DNA from: Bin5 sp022821545 | Lineage (GTDB): Bacteria; Chloroflexota; Anaerolineae; Caldilineales; Caldilineaceae | Direction: 5' to 3' | Length of the DNA stretch: 64,000 nt | NCBI GenBank assembly: GCA_963664085.2 | Contig: CAXXLO010000002.1 | Coordinates: forward strand, 930,001-994,000 | Shown here: piece after piece, positions 26,900 through 35,582 of the stretch | Layout of the letters: each line of letters opens with the position of its first letter | How positions within the stretch are numbered: position 1 is the stretch's first letter | Notes under the pieces: model-generated | Databases searched by the model: none | Told to the model about the DNA's origin: nothing | What the model saw: only the letters and a program-made list of their open reading frames with translations | Made by a program: the position numbers and the translations under genes

Positions 26900-27916
26900 T
26901 CAAAGACTTTCGGTCTCCGTTTTCTTTTGCCTACCCATTACCTGAATTGCCACCAGGCTGGCGGTTACAACTCCCTGGACAACAAGCTGTGTTTCCGGTT
27001 CAAAGCCGAGGATCGTGAGCGAGTTGTTGAGTAAGGCGACGAGGATCGCGCCCCAAACGCCCCTGGCAACGCTGCCTCTGCCGCCGAAGATGTAGTTTCC
27101 GCCGAGGACGGATGCGGTAATGGCGTGGAATTCGTAGTTGAGCCCGATGAAGTAGTGGCCGGAGCCGGCGCGGGCGCTGACGACCATGGCGGCGACTGCT
27201 GAACAGACACCGGTGGCGATATACATCAGGGTCCGGTAGAGGGGGACGCGTACACCGGCCAGCTTGGCCGCTTCTTCATCGCCGCCGATGGCGTACACGC
27301 GGGCGCCCAGGGTTGTTTCGGACAGAACCAGGTGCATGACCAGGGCAAGGGCCAGGAAGATAATTGTAGGGACCGCGAACGGGCCGATAAACCCATCGGC
27401 AATCAGAAGGAATGGGCTGTTGCGAGGGACTCTGTAGTAGTAGCCGCCGGCGCTCAGGAGGGCGATGCCCTGGAAGATGGTCATGGTTCCCAGGGTGGTG
27501 AGCATGGGATTGGCTTTGAGCCTGCCAACGAGGAAGCCGTTGAATACGCCGGTTGCGAGTCCGATTGCGAGGCCGAAGATGCAGGTGGTCGCGATCCCGG
27601 CGCCGCCCTCGAGCATGGCGACCATGGTGACGCTGATCAGGGACACGATGGCGCCGACGGAGAGGTCGAAGCTGCCGCTGATCATCATCCAGCAGACGCC
27701 CACTGTCACGATGCCGTTGATCGAGGACTGGCGGAGTACGTTGATCAGATTGCGGGCTGTCAGAAAGCGGGGGTTCAGAATGCCCATCAAGAGGACGAGG
27801 GCGACTGTGAGGACGACCTGCGGCTCCCGCAACAGGAAGTTGCCGAGGGCATTCAGTTGGCCGTTGCCGCGCAGTCTGCCCGGTATGGAAGCTGGTGTGA
27901 AGGAGGAAAAGCTCAT
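26900..27916 (-). CDS. CUT2-type sugar ABC transporter permease 1
   Basis: RbsC-like permease, first gene of the operon. Landmarks: NPRFLTARNLINVLRQSSIN, MISGSFDLSVGAIVSLISV, GVFNGFLVGRLKANPMLTTL, ARVYAIGGDEEAAKLAGVRV (coupling motif) and HAITASVLGGNYIFGGRGSV. 338 residues, full length. Transcribed from the promoter at 27991-28019, about 70 bases upstream of its start. Confidence 0.92.
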   Translation of the reverse strand: MSFSSFTPASIPGRLRGNGQLNALGNFLLREPQVVLTVALVLLMGILNPRFLTARNLINVLRQSSINGIVTVGVCWMMISGSFDLSVGAIVSLISVTMVAMLEGGAGIATTCIFGLAIGLATGVFNGFLVGRLKANPMLTTLGTMTIFQGIALLSAGGYYYRVPRNSPFLLIADGFIGPFAVPTIIFLALALVMHLVLSETTLGARVYAIGGDEEAAKLAGVRVPLYRTLMYIATGVCSAVAAMVVSARAGSGHYFIGLNYEFHAITASVLGGNYIFGGRGSVARGVWGAILVALLNNSLTILGFEPETQLVVQGVVTASLVAIQVMGRQKKTETESL

Positions 27917-27990
27917 GATCGAACTGCTGCGATTGCCTGGCAGGTAAAAGCTTCTTCGCGGCCGCCGTCGCCGGACTTCGACATGGAAAG

Positions 27991-28019
27991 AGCATAAGGA
28001 TAACAGTATTATCTGTCAA
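27991..28019 (-). promoter_or_regulatory. sigma-70-type promoter with palindromic operator for sugar ABC operon
   Basis: On the minus strand, a perfect -35 TTGACA (complement of 28014-28019), a 17-base spacer and a -10 TATGCT (complement of 27991-27996). Inside the spacer lies the palindrome GATAA-TACTG-TTATC, placed exactly where a repressor would block polymerase. A LacI- or ROK-type sugar repressor is likely (inference); no regulator gene is adjacent. Confidence 0.7.
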
Positions 28020-28215
28020 GGACGTTTCAGTGGTTCGGAGCCCCATACTGAGGGCCTGGTATCCCAACCACCTTGCATTAAGTTCCGCCTTAGCAGAAAC
28101 TACCTTGGAACAGGCAGCGGCCCTTTCGGCTCACTCTTCAGCGAAATCGTCCGCAGGATTGGGAGAAGATAAGACAGCAAGCCACGGTAGCCGCCGGCCA
28201 AAGGAGGGGACGGAC

Positions 28216-29664
28216 ATGAAAAGGGTGTGGATGACTCTGTGTGCGGTGATGGTGTTTGTGTCGGCCTGCGCGACCGAAACATTTCCACATCTGATACCTT
28301 CTACGGAAGAGCTCACAGACCGGAATTCGGCGGCAGCGGAGGAACGAGCCGCGCTGGCGGCCCTCTACGAGGCGACCGACGGGGCGAACTGGACGCACAG
28401 CGACAACTGGCTGAGCGATGCGCCGGTCGCTGCCTGGTACGGTGTCGTCACCGACGGCAGCGGCCGCGTAACTGAACTGAACCTGCCGGCGAACGGGTTG
28501 AGCGGGCCGATCCCCGACCTGAGCGCTCTCACCGGCCTGATTTGGCTGGACCTCGGTCACAACCGGTTGCGCGGGGCGATTCCCGATCTGAGCGGGCTGA
28601 CCGGCCTCTCGAGACTTTTCCTGGGCGTCAACGGGTTGAGCGGCCCGATCCCCGATCTGAGCGCTCTCACGAACCTGGCTGGGGTGGATCTCGAGTCCAA
28701 CCAGTTGAGCGGGCCGATCCCCGACCTGAGCGCACTCACGAAGCTGACAAGGCTGGATCTCGCCTCCAACCAGTTAAGCGGACCGGTCCCCGACCTGGGG
28801 ACGCTCGCCAACCTGACGGAGCTCGATCTCGGCGGCAACCGGCTGAGCGGACCTATCCCGGATTTGAGCGCACTGGTCGACCTGATAAGTCTGTCCCTCA
28901 CGGGCAATCAGTTATGCCTGCCTGAAGACATGGGCCTGTCCGGTCTGAATGAAGTTGCGGCCGCCCACGTGCGGAGCCTGCATCTGCCCTTCTGCAAAGG
29001 CGCCCAGGGCCCGCAGACGCCGCCGCCCCCACCGAATATGGCCGCAGCGGAGGAAAGAGCCGCGCTGGCCGCCCTCTACCAGGCAACCAATGGCGACAAC
29101 TGGACGCACAGCGACAACTGGCTGAGCGATGCGCCGGTCGCTGCCTGGTACGGCGTCGTCACCGACGGCAGCGGCCGCGTAACTGAACTGAGCCTCCCGG
29201 CGAACGGGTTGATCGGGCCGATCCCCGACCTGAGCGCTCTCGCCAGCCTGACGTATCTGGACCTCGGTTACAACCGGTTGAGCGGGTCGATCCCGGACAT
29301 GAGCGCACTGGTCGGCCTGTCCTGGCTCTCCCTCGATCACAATCAGTTGACAGGGCCGATTCCGGATCTGGGCGCTCTCACGAGCCTCTCCAGGCTTTTC
29401 CTCGGCGCTAACGGGTTGACCGGACCGATTCCGGATATGAGCGCCCTGACGAGCCTGACGTATCTGGACCTCGGCCACAACCAGCTGACCGGCCCGGTAC
29501 CGGATCTGGGCGCGCTCACCAGCCTCACGTGGCTGGACCTCAGAGGCAATCTGTTGTGCCTGCCCGAAGAAGCATTGTTGTCCGGCCCGAATGACGTTGC
29601 GGCCGCCCACTTGAAGAGCCTGAATCTGCCGGCCTGCAGGAATTCCGTTCCCGCTGAATCTTGA
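28216..29664 (+). CDS. leucine-rich-repeat lipoprotein, internally duplicated
   Basis: The ATG at 28216 follows AAGGAGG by eight bases and gives a lipoprotein signal MKRVWMTLCAVMVFVSAC; the frame further upstream is not used. The mature protein is two homologous modules. Each begins with an LRR N-cap (ALYEATDGANWTHSDNWLSD, with WYGVVTD), continues as plant-type LRRs of ~22 residues (LxxLxxLDLxxNxLSGPIPD) and ends with a cap LCLPEDMGLSG ... LPFC. The modules are nearly identical at DNA level around the cap, so the duplication is recent. Surface protein-protein interaction is likely. Divergent from the sugar ABC operon. Confidence 0.88.
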   Translation: MKRVWMTLCAVMVFVSACATETFPHLIPSTEELTDRNSAAAEERAALAALYEATDGANWTHSDNWLSDAPVAAWYGVVTDGSGRVTELNLPANGLSGPIPDLSALTGLIWLDLGHNRLRGAIPDLSGLTGLSRLFLGVNGLSGPIPDLSALTNLAGVDLESNQLSGPIPDLSALTKLTRLDLASNQLSGPVPDLGTLANLTELDLGGNRLSGPIPDLSALVDLISLSLTGNQLCLPEDMGLSGLNEVAAAHVRSLHLPFCKGAQGPQTPPPPPNMAAAEERAALAALYQATNGDNWTHSDNWLSDAPVAAWYGVVTDGSGRVTELSLPANGLIGPIPDLSALASLTYLDLGYNRLSGSIPDMSALVGLSWLSLDHNQLTGPIPDLGALTSLSRLFLGANGLTGPIPDMSALTSLTYLDLGHNQLTGPVPDLGALTSLTWLDLRGNLLCLPEEALLSGPNDVAAAHLKSLNLPACRNSVPAES

Positions 29665-30018
29665 GCGGCATTCTTCAAGTGTCAGCGGAATCAAGTCTGA
29701 GGCCCTGGTGGTTAGCACTACAGCCGCTCCTTGATGAGTGCGGACGACCGCGGTTGTGATAGCAGAAAACGGGACAAGAAAAGGACCTTTCAGACACAAA
29801 TGGTCAGATGGAAAACATGGCGAAGGGGATGACAGGAAAGCAGTTGCGCTATAAGGATCTGAATGCGGGAGGGCCTGCCTACCCGGAGCGGCAAGTCTCC
29901 CTATTGTTTACGCATCACTGATTCCTGTATACAATCTGCAGTGAAGCCAAGCTGGCGCCTCACCATATTTTCTTTATGTTGAAATTCGCTGCTGCGGTTA
30001 GAGGGGGTACGGTCCATC
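29665..30018. other. intergenic region upstream of ATPase module, with possible promoter
   Basis: 354 bases without a gene. GGCCCTGGTGGTTAGCA at 29701-29717 is matched by GGCCCCGGTGGTTAGCA at 32233-32249 beyond the module. A plausible promoter is TTGTTT (29904-29909), 18 bases, TATACA (29928-29933), about 85 bases before the ATPase start. Confidence 0.4.
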
Positions 30019-31482
30019 ATGCTCAAAAACTGGAAATTCAGATTCAAGAATTTGGGTCCGGTAAAGGACGCTACTTTGAGGCTGGGTGATCTCACAATAA
30101 TCACCGGACGGAACAATACCGGCAAGACCTACATGGTATACACACTGTATGGTTTCTTGCGCGACTTTTCAGAGCTTGTGGAGAAAGTTATGGATAGTTG
30201 GGGGGATGAAGGCGGATTTTTCTCGTACGGGATTCCCTTACCTCCCGAAGGGTTAGCAAAAGACCTGGTAGAAAGCGGTAGCTTTGAAATAGAGTTTTCT
30301 AAGGAGGCTTTTGACGAGGATAGAACCCAATTGATTGGACAGATGTGTAGACTGTACTCGCATGACAAGATCGACTATGTCTTTAATGCTAATCCTGGGA
30401 CTTTTTCCAGAGCAGTCTTTGATGTTGAAGAAGACAAAAGGGGGCCAGAATTTCCTCCTGGCGGTATTGCTATCGAAACCCAGATGGGAGGGGACTTATC
30501 AATCTTCTACAATGAAAACAGGCTGATTTTCATTTATGAAAGAGACAAGAGGAAAGAAACAAGAGTGAGGGGAGATGAGTTCATTCAGAATTTTCTCCTG
30601 CAAAGTCATATCCAGCAAGCGTATGCGCGCTTCCTGTTTCAGGACACGCAGAATCTCTTTTGGACACCGAGTTGCAGCACTTCTGTCCGTCTGGCAACTT
30701 CCTTGTTCCATTCAGAAATGGAGAGTAAGAGAAGATTCACAGTGAGGCAGTTACAACAATTGGGAAATGAACACGATCTATCGCCAGCCGAAGTCATACG
30801 CAGGTACACGAGCCGCTATGCTTTGCCGATTGATGATGAAATTGAATTCGTAAAATCAATCCCCGAATTCTCTTCTGAGTGGTTGAATTCAGAGAAAAGA
30901 GGGGCGACAAAGGATTTAGAGAAGATGGTTGGCGGGAGCTTTACCAAGTCAGACGGCGTTCTTTATTTCATTCCTGCAGAGGGCAACCCACAGGGGGAGA
31001 AAATCCCTTTGCACCTGTCCTCTTCGTCAGCTACGGAGATGTCGAGGCTCTTTTTTAACTTTGTTCTTAATCGAGGAGACCGGAGCACACTCTTGATAAT
31101 TGACGAACCGGAAAGCCATCTGGATACGATGAACCAGATACAGTTTGCTCGCGCCTTAGTGCGGTGGGTAAACGCAGGGATGAAGATTCTGATTTCTACT
31201 CACAGCGACTATATCATCAAGGAAATCAACAACCTCATTATGCTTAACGGGTCTTTCGACAACAAGGAAGAGCTACTAGGTGACCTCGGATACAAAGAGG
31301 AGGACTCGATAGACCCGTCAGCAATAGAGGCATACTATGCCAGTGATGGCGGCCTCGTACCATGCGACAAGAATGCGTTTGGCATCGAAGTCCCATCATT
31401 CGAAGATTCCATTGACGAATTGGTTCGAGTTTCCAGTGTGCTTGGCTCCAGAATCATTTTGGAAGGCGATGAAATTGAATAG
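30019..31482 (+). CDS. AAA15/OLD-like ATPase of a two-gene module
   Basis: SMC-like ABC-ATPase fold of the kind found in OLD, PARIS AriA and Septu PtuA proteins. Walker A is GRNNTGKT (residues 30-37), Walker B LLIIDEPESHLD (about 358-369), and the switch His lies in ISTHSDYIIKE (about 393). The insert between them is helical. No TOPRIM domain follows, so the nuclease function must be elsewhere; the next gene, overlapping by 14 bases, is the likely effector. GAGGGGG precedes the ATG. Low GC relative to the left block suggests transfer. Defence role is inferred. Confidence 0.85.
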   Translation: MLKNWKFRFKNLGPVKDATLRLGDLTIITGRNNTGKTYMVYTLYGFLRDFSELVEKVMDSWGDEGGFFSYGIPLPPEGLAKDLVESGSFEIEFSKEAFDEDRTQLIGQMCRLYSHDKIDYVFNANPGTFSRAVFDVEEDKRGPEFPPGGIAIETQMGGDLSIFYNENRLIFIYERDKRKETRVRGDEFIQNFLLQSHIQQAYARFLFQDTQNLFWTPSCSTSVRLATSLFHSEMESKRRFTVRQLQQLGNEHDLSPAEVIRRYTSRYALPIDDEIEFVKSIPEFSSEWLNSEKRGATKDLEKMVGGSFTKSDGVLYFIPAEGNPQGEKIPLHLSSSSATEMSRLFFNFVLNRGDRSTLLIIDEPESHLDTMNQIQFARALVRWVNAGMKILISTHSDYIIKEINNLIMLNGSFDNKEELLGDLGYKEEDSIDPSAIEAYYASDGGLVPCDKNAFGIEVPSFEDSIDELVRVSSVLGSRIILEGDEIE

Positions 31483-32068
31483 TCTCCTGTTTTCGCGCTG
31501 GTTAGACGAGAATGTCCAAGAAGAGAGGAAGACAAGGAACATTCGTTGGGACGGTCGGGCAGTATACCTTGAAGAGAAGAAGACTGACTTCAGTATGCTT
31601 GTGAAAATCGAAAATGTTGATCGGGGTCTTGTAGTCATAAACTTTGATAATTTAGGGGGCTCGACCACGTATCTCAGAGGGGGAAAAGGGTTTGGGGACC
31701 GTTGCGATTTCCTGGTTCTTGAAGAAACAGATGATGAATATGTCGCCTACCTCATTGAACTTGAAAACCAGGTGCCTGCAAATCATGCGATTTCGCAGTT
31801 GAGATGGTCTGCTCCATATCTGAGATACATTCTGGAAGTTTACTTGGAGCATAGTCTAATGGAGTGCCCCGAAAAGGAACTCAATGTGAAGTTTTTTATG
31901 GTTGGAACCAGCTATTCCAGCCTGGTAAACAAGGGGGGCATGAAAAGGCAAACTGCCCGGATGTTTGAGAAGTGGGACGTCGGTACCAGGCTGGATATGT
32001 ATTACAGAGTCTACACGGAAGGGCACAGATTCGATTTCAGTGAGTTCAGAGAAATCGCTCACGCCTGA
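31469..32068 (+). CDS. small nuclease-like partner of the AAA ATPase
   Basis: The ATG at 31469 overlaps the ATPase gene by 14 bases; the frame upstream of it is only the shadow of that gene. The 199-residue product MKLNSLLFSRWLDENVQEER... has a central block GDRCDFLVLEETDDEYVAYL followed by IELENQ. This fits a PD-(D/E)XK-like core (CD-FLV ... V-x-x-IELx), but with Glu-Asn where the catalytic Lys is expected. After it comes a helix with NHAISQLRWSAPYLRYILE, also seen in such folds. I do not recognise the family. Probable effector or DNA/RNA-binding partner of the ATPase. Confidence 0.7.
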   Translation: MKLNSLLFSRWLDENVQEERKTRNIRWDGRAVYLEEKKTDFSMLVKIENVDRGLVVINFDNLGGSTTYLRGGKGFGDRCDFLVLEETDDEYVAYLIELENQVPANHAISQLRWSAPYLRYILEVYLEHSLMECPEKELNVKFFMVGTSYSSLVNKGGMKRQTARMFEKWDVGTRLDMYYRVYTEGHRFDFSEFREIAHA

Positions 32069-32264
32069 GAACAAGAATCCGGCGCCGGCCGAGACGCAGC
32101 ACGTCTCAGCTTGGCAAGACCTACGCAACGCTTCTGCAGCGACTGTCAACTGACGCTTCACCACCGCTGACGCTCGCATTAAGCTCGAACGCCTTTATCC
32201 ATCAATTGAATACTGATGAACTGTTGGCCCCGGGCCCCGGTGGTTAGCAGTTCTTTGCCACTGT

Positions 32265-32912
32265 CTACGAACCACGGCTGTCAAAGATGAGCCGGTAGTC
32301 TTCCGGCAGATCTATGTCGAAGAGCAGGGAGTCGGACTCGACGACCCGGACGGGGATGCCGGCCTCGGCGGCGAGGCGCTGGTGGCGGAGGAAGCTGCCG
32401 GGTCCGAAGGCGAAGGGGATGGCCTGGGCCGGCTGCAGCATTAGGGCGTTGGTGCCGCCGTCGCGGCTGGGAGCGATGATGATCTGGGGGGCGCGGTTGG
32501 TGGGGGAGGCCATGGCCCGCACGTCCTCGGCTGTGAGGTTGGGCATGTCGGTGGGCAGGACGAGGACTTTGGTTGCGCCGTGCGCGGCGGCGTAGCGGGC
32601 CGCTTGCGTAAGGGCGGCGTTGAGCTGTGGTTCCGACTCGGTTTCATTGGGGCTGGAGGGCGGCGGGGCTGTGCGCGGCTGACTTTCTTCGGCCAGCGCG
32701 CGGCTGCCGGCGCGTTCGGCTGCGTCCAGCGCGCGGCTGTCGCGGCTGACGACGAGGATCTGGGCGTCAAGACGGGCCTGGTTGATGGCAGCGAGGGTGC
32801 GGGTGAGCAGTTCACGGTTAAGTGCGCGGCGCTGTTGGGGAGAGATATGGGCGGCCAGGCGGCTTTTGCCTTCGTTGAAGGGCTTGACGGGAATAATAGT
32901 CCACAAGCTCAT
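32265..32912 (-). CDS. cofC: 2-phospho-L-lactate/phosphoenolpyruvate guanylyltransferase
   Basis: Coenzyme F420 biosynthesis: transfers GMP from GTP to 2-phospho-L-lactate or phosphoenolpyruvate (CofC/FbiD). The signature N-terminus IIPVKPFNEGKSRLA, the core VLVLPTDMPNLTAEDVRAM, APSRDGGTNALMLQPAQAI, FAFGPGSFLRHQRLA and the C-terminal FDIDLPEDYRLI are all present. 215 residues is normal. Other cof/fbi genes are not in the window. It sits convergent to the ATPase module, between accessory modules, yet looks like a core gene. Confidence 0.93.
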   Translation of the reverse strand: MSLWTIIPVKPFNEGKSRLAAHISPQQRRALNRELLTRTLAAINQARLDAQILVVSRDSRALDAAERAGSRALAEESQPRTAPPPSSPNETESEPQLNAALTQAARYAAAHGATKVLVLPTDMPNLTAEDVRAMASPTNRAPQIIIAPSRDGGTNALMLQPAQAIPFAFGPGSFLRHQRLAAEAGIPVRVVESDSLLFDIDLPEDYRLIFDSRGS

Positions 32913-32950
32913 TGCTTGGTCTGGTGGTTGGAATCAAATGGATGCACCTA

Positions 32951-32994
32951 GTTTTTCCCGTTTCGTGGACCAGTTTTTGGGGCCAACCATAGTC
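32951..32994 (+). repeat. dispersed repeat copy D (IS-end-like)
   Basis: GTTTTTCCCGTTTCGTGGAC then CAGTTTTTGGGGCCAACCAT AGTC. Best-preserved copy of the family seen at 18355, 18470 and 42001, with a partial match at 21377. It lies at the edge of a broken ImmA/IrrE gene. Confidence 0.65.
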
Positions 32995-33002
32995 TAATGG
33001 AT

Positions 33003-33215
33003 TCATCGTATCGCGGGCGGTGCTTGAGTCCCAAAGGATTGATGGGATAAGGGCTTCGCGGGCATGAGTGTAAACCAGAAATTGTCGAGACGGTCGTGGC
33101 ACAAAGTGAGGCCGATGGCAGGCTGTCCGTCGCTGAGGCGAAGTGCTGCTCCATCCAGATAGGTCTTAGGCAGGTGATGCTCGATAACGAGGTTGATCCT
33201 GATAGAGTTCGACAA
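33003..33215 (-). pseudogene. ImmA/IrrE-family metallopeptidase remnant
   Basis: The translation contains INLVIEHHLPKTYLDGAALR followed by LSDGQPAIGLTLCHDRLDNF and WFTLM. This is the conserved stretch that in ImmA/IrrE (COG2856) proteins directly precedes the zinc motif HELAH. Here, after FTLM, the sequence reads PAKPL, so the HEXXH site is absent. Only ~50 recognisable residues remain. It overlaps the 3' end of the antitoxin-like gene in another frame. A dispersed repeat lies just beyond its broken end. Confidence 0.6.
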
Positions 33216-33438
33216 GGTTGTTTATTTGTTCCAGTTTCTTTCTGGTGTGCGGCGGAAGCTGGTTTTTGTGGCGCCGGGCGCGCCGCGCGCACTTTAGGGC
33301 GGACTCCAAAGTGTCGATGGTGAAGTCCTCTTGGAACACCTCCAAAGCGGCACTAAGGTACAAGTCCAACTCGTTGGGGTCTTGAAGCCGCTCTGTTAGC
33401 CACTCTTCGTAGCTTATAGAATTGGGCGATGGGTTCAT
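33166..33438 (-). CDS. putative antitoxin of RelE/HigB-type toxin
   Basis: 90 residues. The N-terminus YEEWLTERLQDPNELDLYLS resembles the opening of HigA/TIGR02684-type antitoxins (DPxxAxxYLxxAL). The later part, RRARRHKNQLPPHTRKKLEQ, lacks a clear helix-turn-helix, so the gene may be altered at its 3' end, where it overlaps the ImmA/IrrE remnant. Its ATG overlaps the toxin stop (ATGA at 33435-33438), the toxin-first order usual for this family. Confidence 0.6.
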   Translation of the reverse strand: MNPSPNSISYEEWLTERLQDPNELDLYLSAALEVFQEDFTIDTLESALKCARRARRHKNQLPPHTRKKLEQINNLVELYQDQPRYRASPA

Positions 33439-33770
33439 GGCTGATGCTCCAGATATTCTTCAATATAGAATCGAGCCTTTTCTATGTCTTGTGGTTGTTT
33501 TTTCTTAGTTCCTCCATGTAGAAGCATGATGGTATTGGGTCTCGGTTTGCAGAAATATATTCGGTAACCTGGGCGCTGCCGAAGTCTAAGTTCGAAGAGT
33601 ACTGAGTCCAATTGTTTGTGATCGCCGAGGTTTCCCTGTTGCACCCGAATGAGGCGGGCATGGATGGCCTGTAGTATGTCATCAGACTTGATTGATGAAA
33701 ACCACTCATTGAAGGGGTTCTTGCCATCAGGTCGAACATAGAATTCAAGATTTTGCGGCTCAACATACAC
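33435..33770 (-). CDS. RelE/HigB-family addiction-module toxin (TIGR02683-like)
   Basis: Predicted ribosome-dependent mRNA interferase. Family landmarks: LEFYVRPDGKNPFNEWFSSI, the strand FELRLRQRPGYRIYF, and LLHGGTKKKQPQDIEKARFY near the C-terminus. I chose the GTG at 33770 (MYVEPQNLEFYV) because family members start a few residues before this strand and are about 110 residues long; a TTG start at 33839 would extend it by 23 residues. Coupled to the downstream antitoxin by ATGA. Confidence 0.8.
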   Translation of the reverse strand: MYVEPQNLEFYVRPDGKNPFNEWFSSIKSDDILQAIHARLIRVQQGNLGDHKQLDSVLFELRLRQRPGYRIYFCKPRPNTIMLLHGGTKKKQPQDIEKARFYIEEYLEHQP

Positions 33771-33838
33771 GGACGCAGGAGTTTCCAGTGACGCACTTTC
33801 GGCAGCATTTTGCGTGGAACATACCACGATTGGCGCCA

Positions 33839-34334
33839 AAGAGTCAAGGATTGGGGTTCAGAGGCCCAGGGCAATCGCATCTTATTGCGTCAATTGCCTG
33901 GGAGGTTGCCGGAAATGTAGGTGCAGGCCTTATGCCTGCCCTCGCACGCCAATCAACGGACCTCCCGGCAAGGCTAGGCCCTGGCGCCGGCACAGCCGTC
34001 GACCCTCCGGCCGACAACAGTTGCAGGAATCGACGGCGTGTCATACCCCTCGCGCGCAAATTGCCAGATCTTTCCACTGTCCGCGATGTTCATCGCTGAC
34101 ACCAATCTTTTCTGCGCTGGAAGGTGTGTTTTTCACTTGAGGCAATGGTTAAAAGGTTAGCAGGGAGAGAATAGGTCGCTATTGAAGAGGATACCTTATC
34201 ACAACAACGCTCTTGCCTTACTGCTCCAACGACTCCGAAATGGTCGTGACACAGTCCTAAACAAGGGTTCCTTCGATGGCAAATTGTTACCGTTTCTGCA
34301 AGACTCCATCTAAATGGAAGTATGGTCCTCAGTT
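33839..34334. other. debris region with REP-like hairpin and Tat-signal fragment
   Basis: About 500 bases with no intact gene. A hairpin GCAGGC-CTTAT-GCCTGC lies at 33923-33939 in a GC-rich repeat-like context. On the minus strand, an ATG near 34044 preceded by GAGGGG encodes MTRRRFLQLLSAGGSTAVPA, a good twin-arginine signal peptide, which then runs into the hairpin region and stops making sense. It may be the 5' end of a lost secreted protein. Confidence 0.4.
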
Positions 34335-35582
34335 TCAAGCCGCTTTCTTGAATGTGAGAATTACCTCTCTGCGCAAGCGCCCACCAAGCGAGGCTTCTGC
34401 CGACTGTGTAGTTGGTGGAGGCAAGTATCGACGGTTTGCCGGCAGTTCCCTAGATCGTTTCGCCGTGCAGCGGAGACCCGCAATGTTTGCAGCCTTCTCC
34501 AGGATTATAGCGTTAGGGACATACGTGCCCCTCATAGTGTTCTCACCGATAACATAAACTGCTTGCCCTCCATGAACCAGGACTCTGGCGGTTTCTCCGA
34601 CCACGCGCCTCATGTCGTCAATGTACTGTGTAAGTATTTTCCTTTGCCTCTTTTCCAATTCTGGTCGTAAATTCAAAGCAGAGAAGATTTCTCGGATCTC
34701 ATGGTCGTTACCTGCTTCTTTTCCCACCTCCGTACCAACCGATACCGACCTAAGGCTTCTCAGCTCCTTTATGGAATAACCCATCCAGATTAAGGAGAAC
34801 TTGCTGCATCTAAAATAGTCGATCGCGTTCAAATAGGGGGGAGACGTGAGTACCAGATCGATTGTACCATCATCAAGGTTTAGTTTACGAGCATCCCCCT
34901 CACGTACAGAAGTTGCAGGCCCCGGGAATGAAGAATTAATGTCGATGCAATTCTTCGCAACTCGAGTCACAGCAGATATGAAGTTGTCAAATGGTTTTGA
35001 GGGTGCTTGCTTGAAAACGCGATGTGGCCGGCTGTGAGACAGGTCCATTGCCAGTGATGCTCCCGACTTTTTGGCAATAATGAGGCGGGAAAAGGCACAC
35101 CACAGCGCGTCCCGCATTTTAGCGTCCTGAATCTCATGTATAGCTGTTGCGAGTAAAGAAAGCTGGCGTCGCGCGTTCTCATCGAACCAGAATCTTACAA
35201 AATCCTGTGTTTCGTCGTCCGAGTTCATAGGATAAGCGTCATTTTCCCTTAGCGTAGCGATTCTTCCTCGTACGCATTGCAGGACTTCACTTCCCTGTTC
35301 TAGTAAATCTTTAGAATCAATCATAGTTGTCCAAACTCTTGAATTGAGTACAGAGAGAGGGTCGAGATCGACACCGGTGGCATAATGTCCCTTTGATCGC
35401 GCAACAGCGAGCACTGTTCCAGAACCGCACATTGGGTCAAGAATGCGGAAGCCGTGATTGCATTCTGAAATCACATCAAGTGCTAGGCCGGGAGCCATCC
35501 GAGCTGGAAACGGATGGACTGAGTCTCGCCCCAATATATCGTAGACTGCCCTACTGTCTGATAGTCTCAAGTCATCCTTCAC
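34335..35582 (-). CDS. DNA methyltransferase of GHKL-linked restriction-modification system
   Basis: S-adenosylmethionine-dependent amino-methyltransferase (N6-adenine or N4-cytosine). SAM-binding motif I is LDPMCGSGTVLAVARSKG (residues ~48-65), followed by ATGVDLDPLSVLNSR. The catalytic motif IV LTSPPYLNAIDYF lies near residues 244-256. HPFPARMAPGLA before motif I is common to this subgroup. No separate specificity subunit is present. Its start overlaps the stop of the upstream ATPase-nuclease by four bases (ATGA), so the two are made together. Proposed role: protect host sites in a restriction-modification system. Confidence 0.88.
   Translation of the reverse strand: MKDDLRLSDSRAVYDILGRDSVHPFPARMAPGLALDVISECNHGFRILDPMCGSGTVLAVARSKGHYATGVDLDPLSVLNSRVWTTMIDSKDLLEQGSEVLQCVRGRIATLRENDAYPMNSDDETQDFVRFWFDENARRQLSLLATAIHEIQDAKMRDALWCAFSRLIIAKKSGASLAMDLSHSRPHRVFKQAPSKPFDNFISAVTRVAKNCIDINSSFPGPATSVREGDARKLNLDDGTIDLVLTSPPYLNAIDYFRCSKFSLIWMGYSIKELRSLRSVSVGTEVGKEAGNDHEIREIFSALNLRPELEKRQRKILTQYIDDMRRVVGETARVLVHGGQAVYVIGENTMRGTYVPNAIILEKAANIAGLRCTAKRSRELPANRRYLPPPTTQSAEASLGGRLRREVILTFKKAA

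Noticed and set aside
34090..34338. 82-codon minus-strand frame next to the methyltransferase
   Set aside because: Cys/His-scattered translation without family resemblance; part of the debris region.
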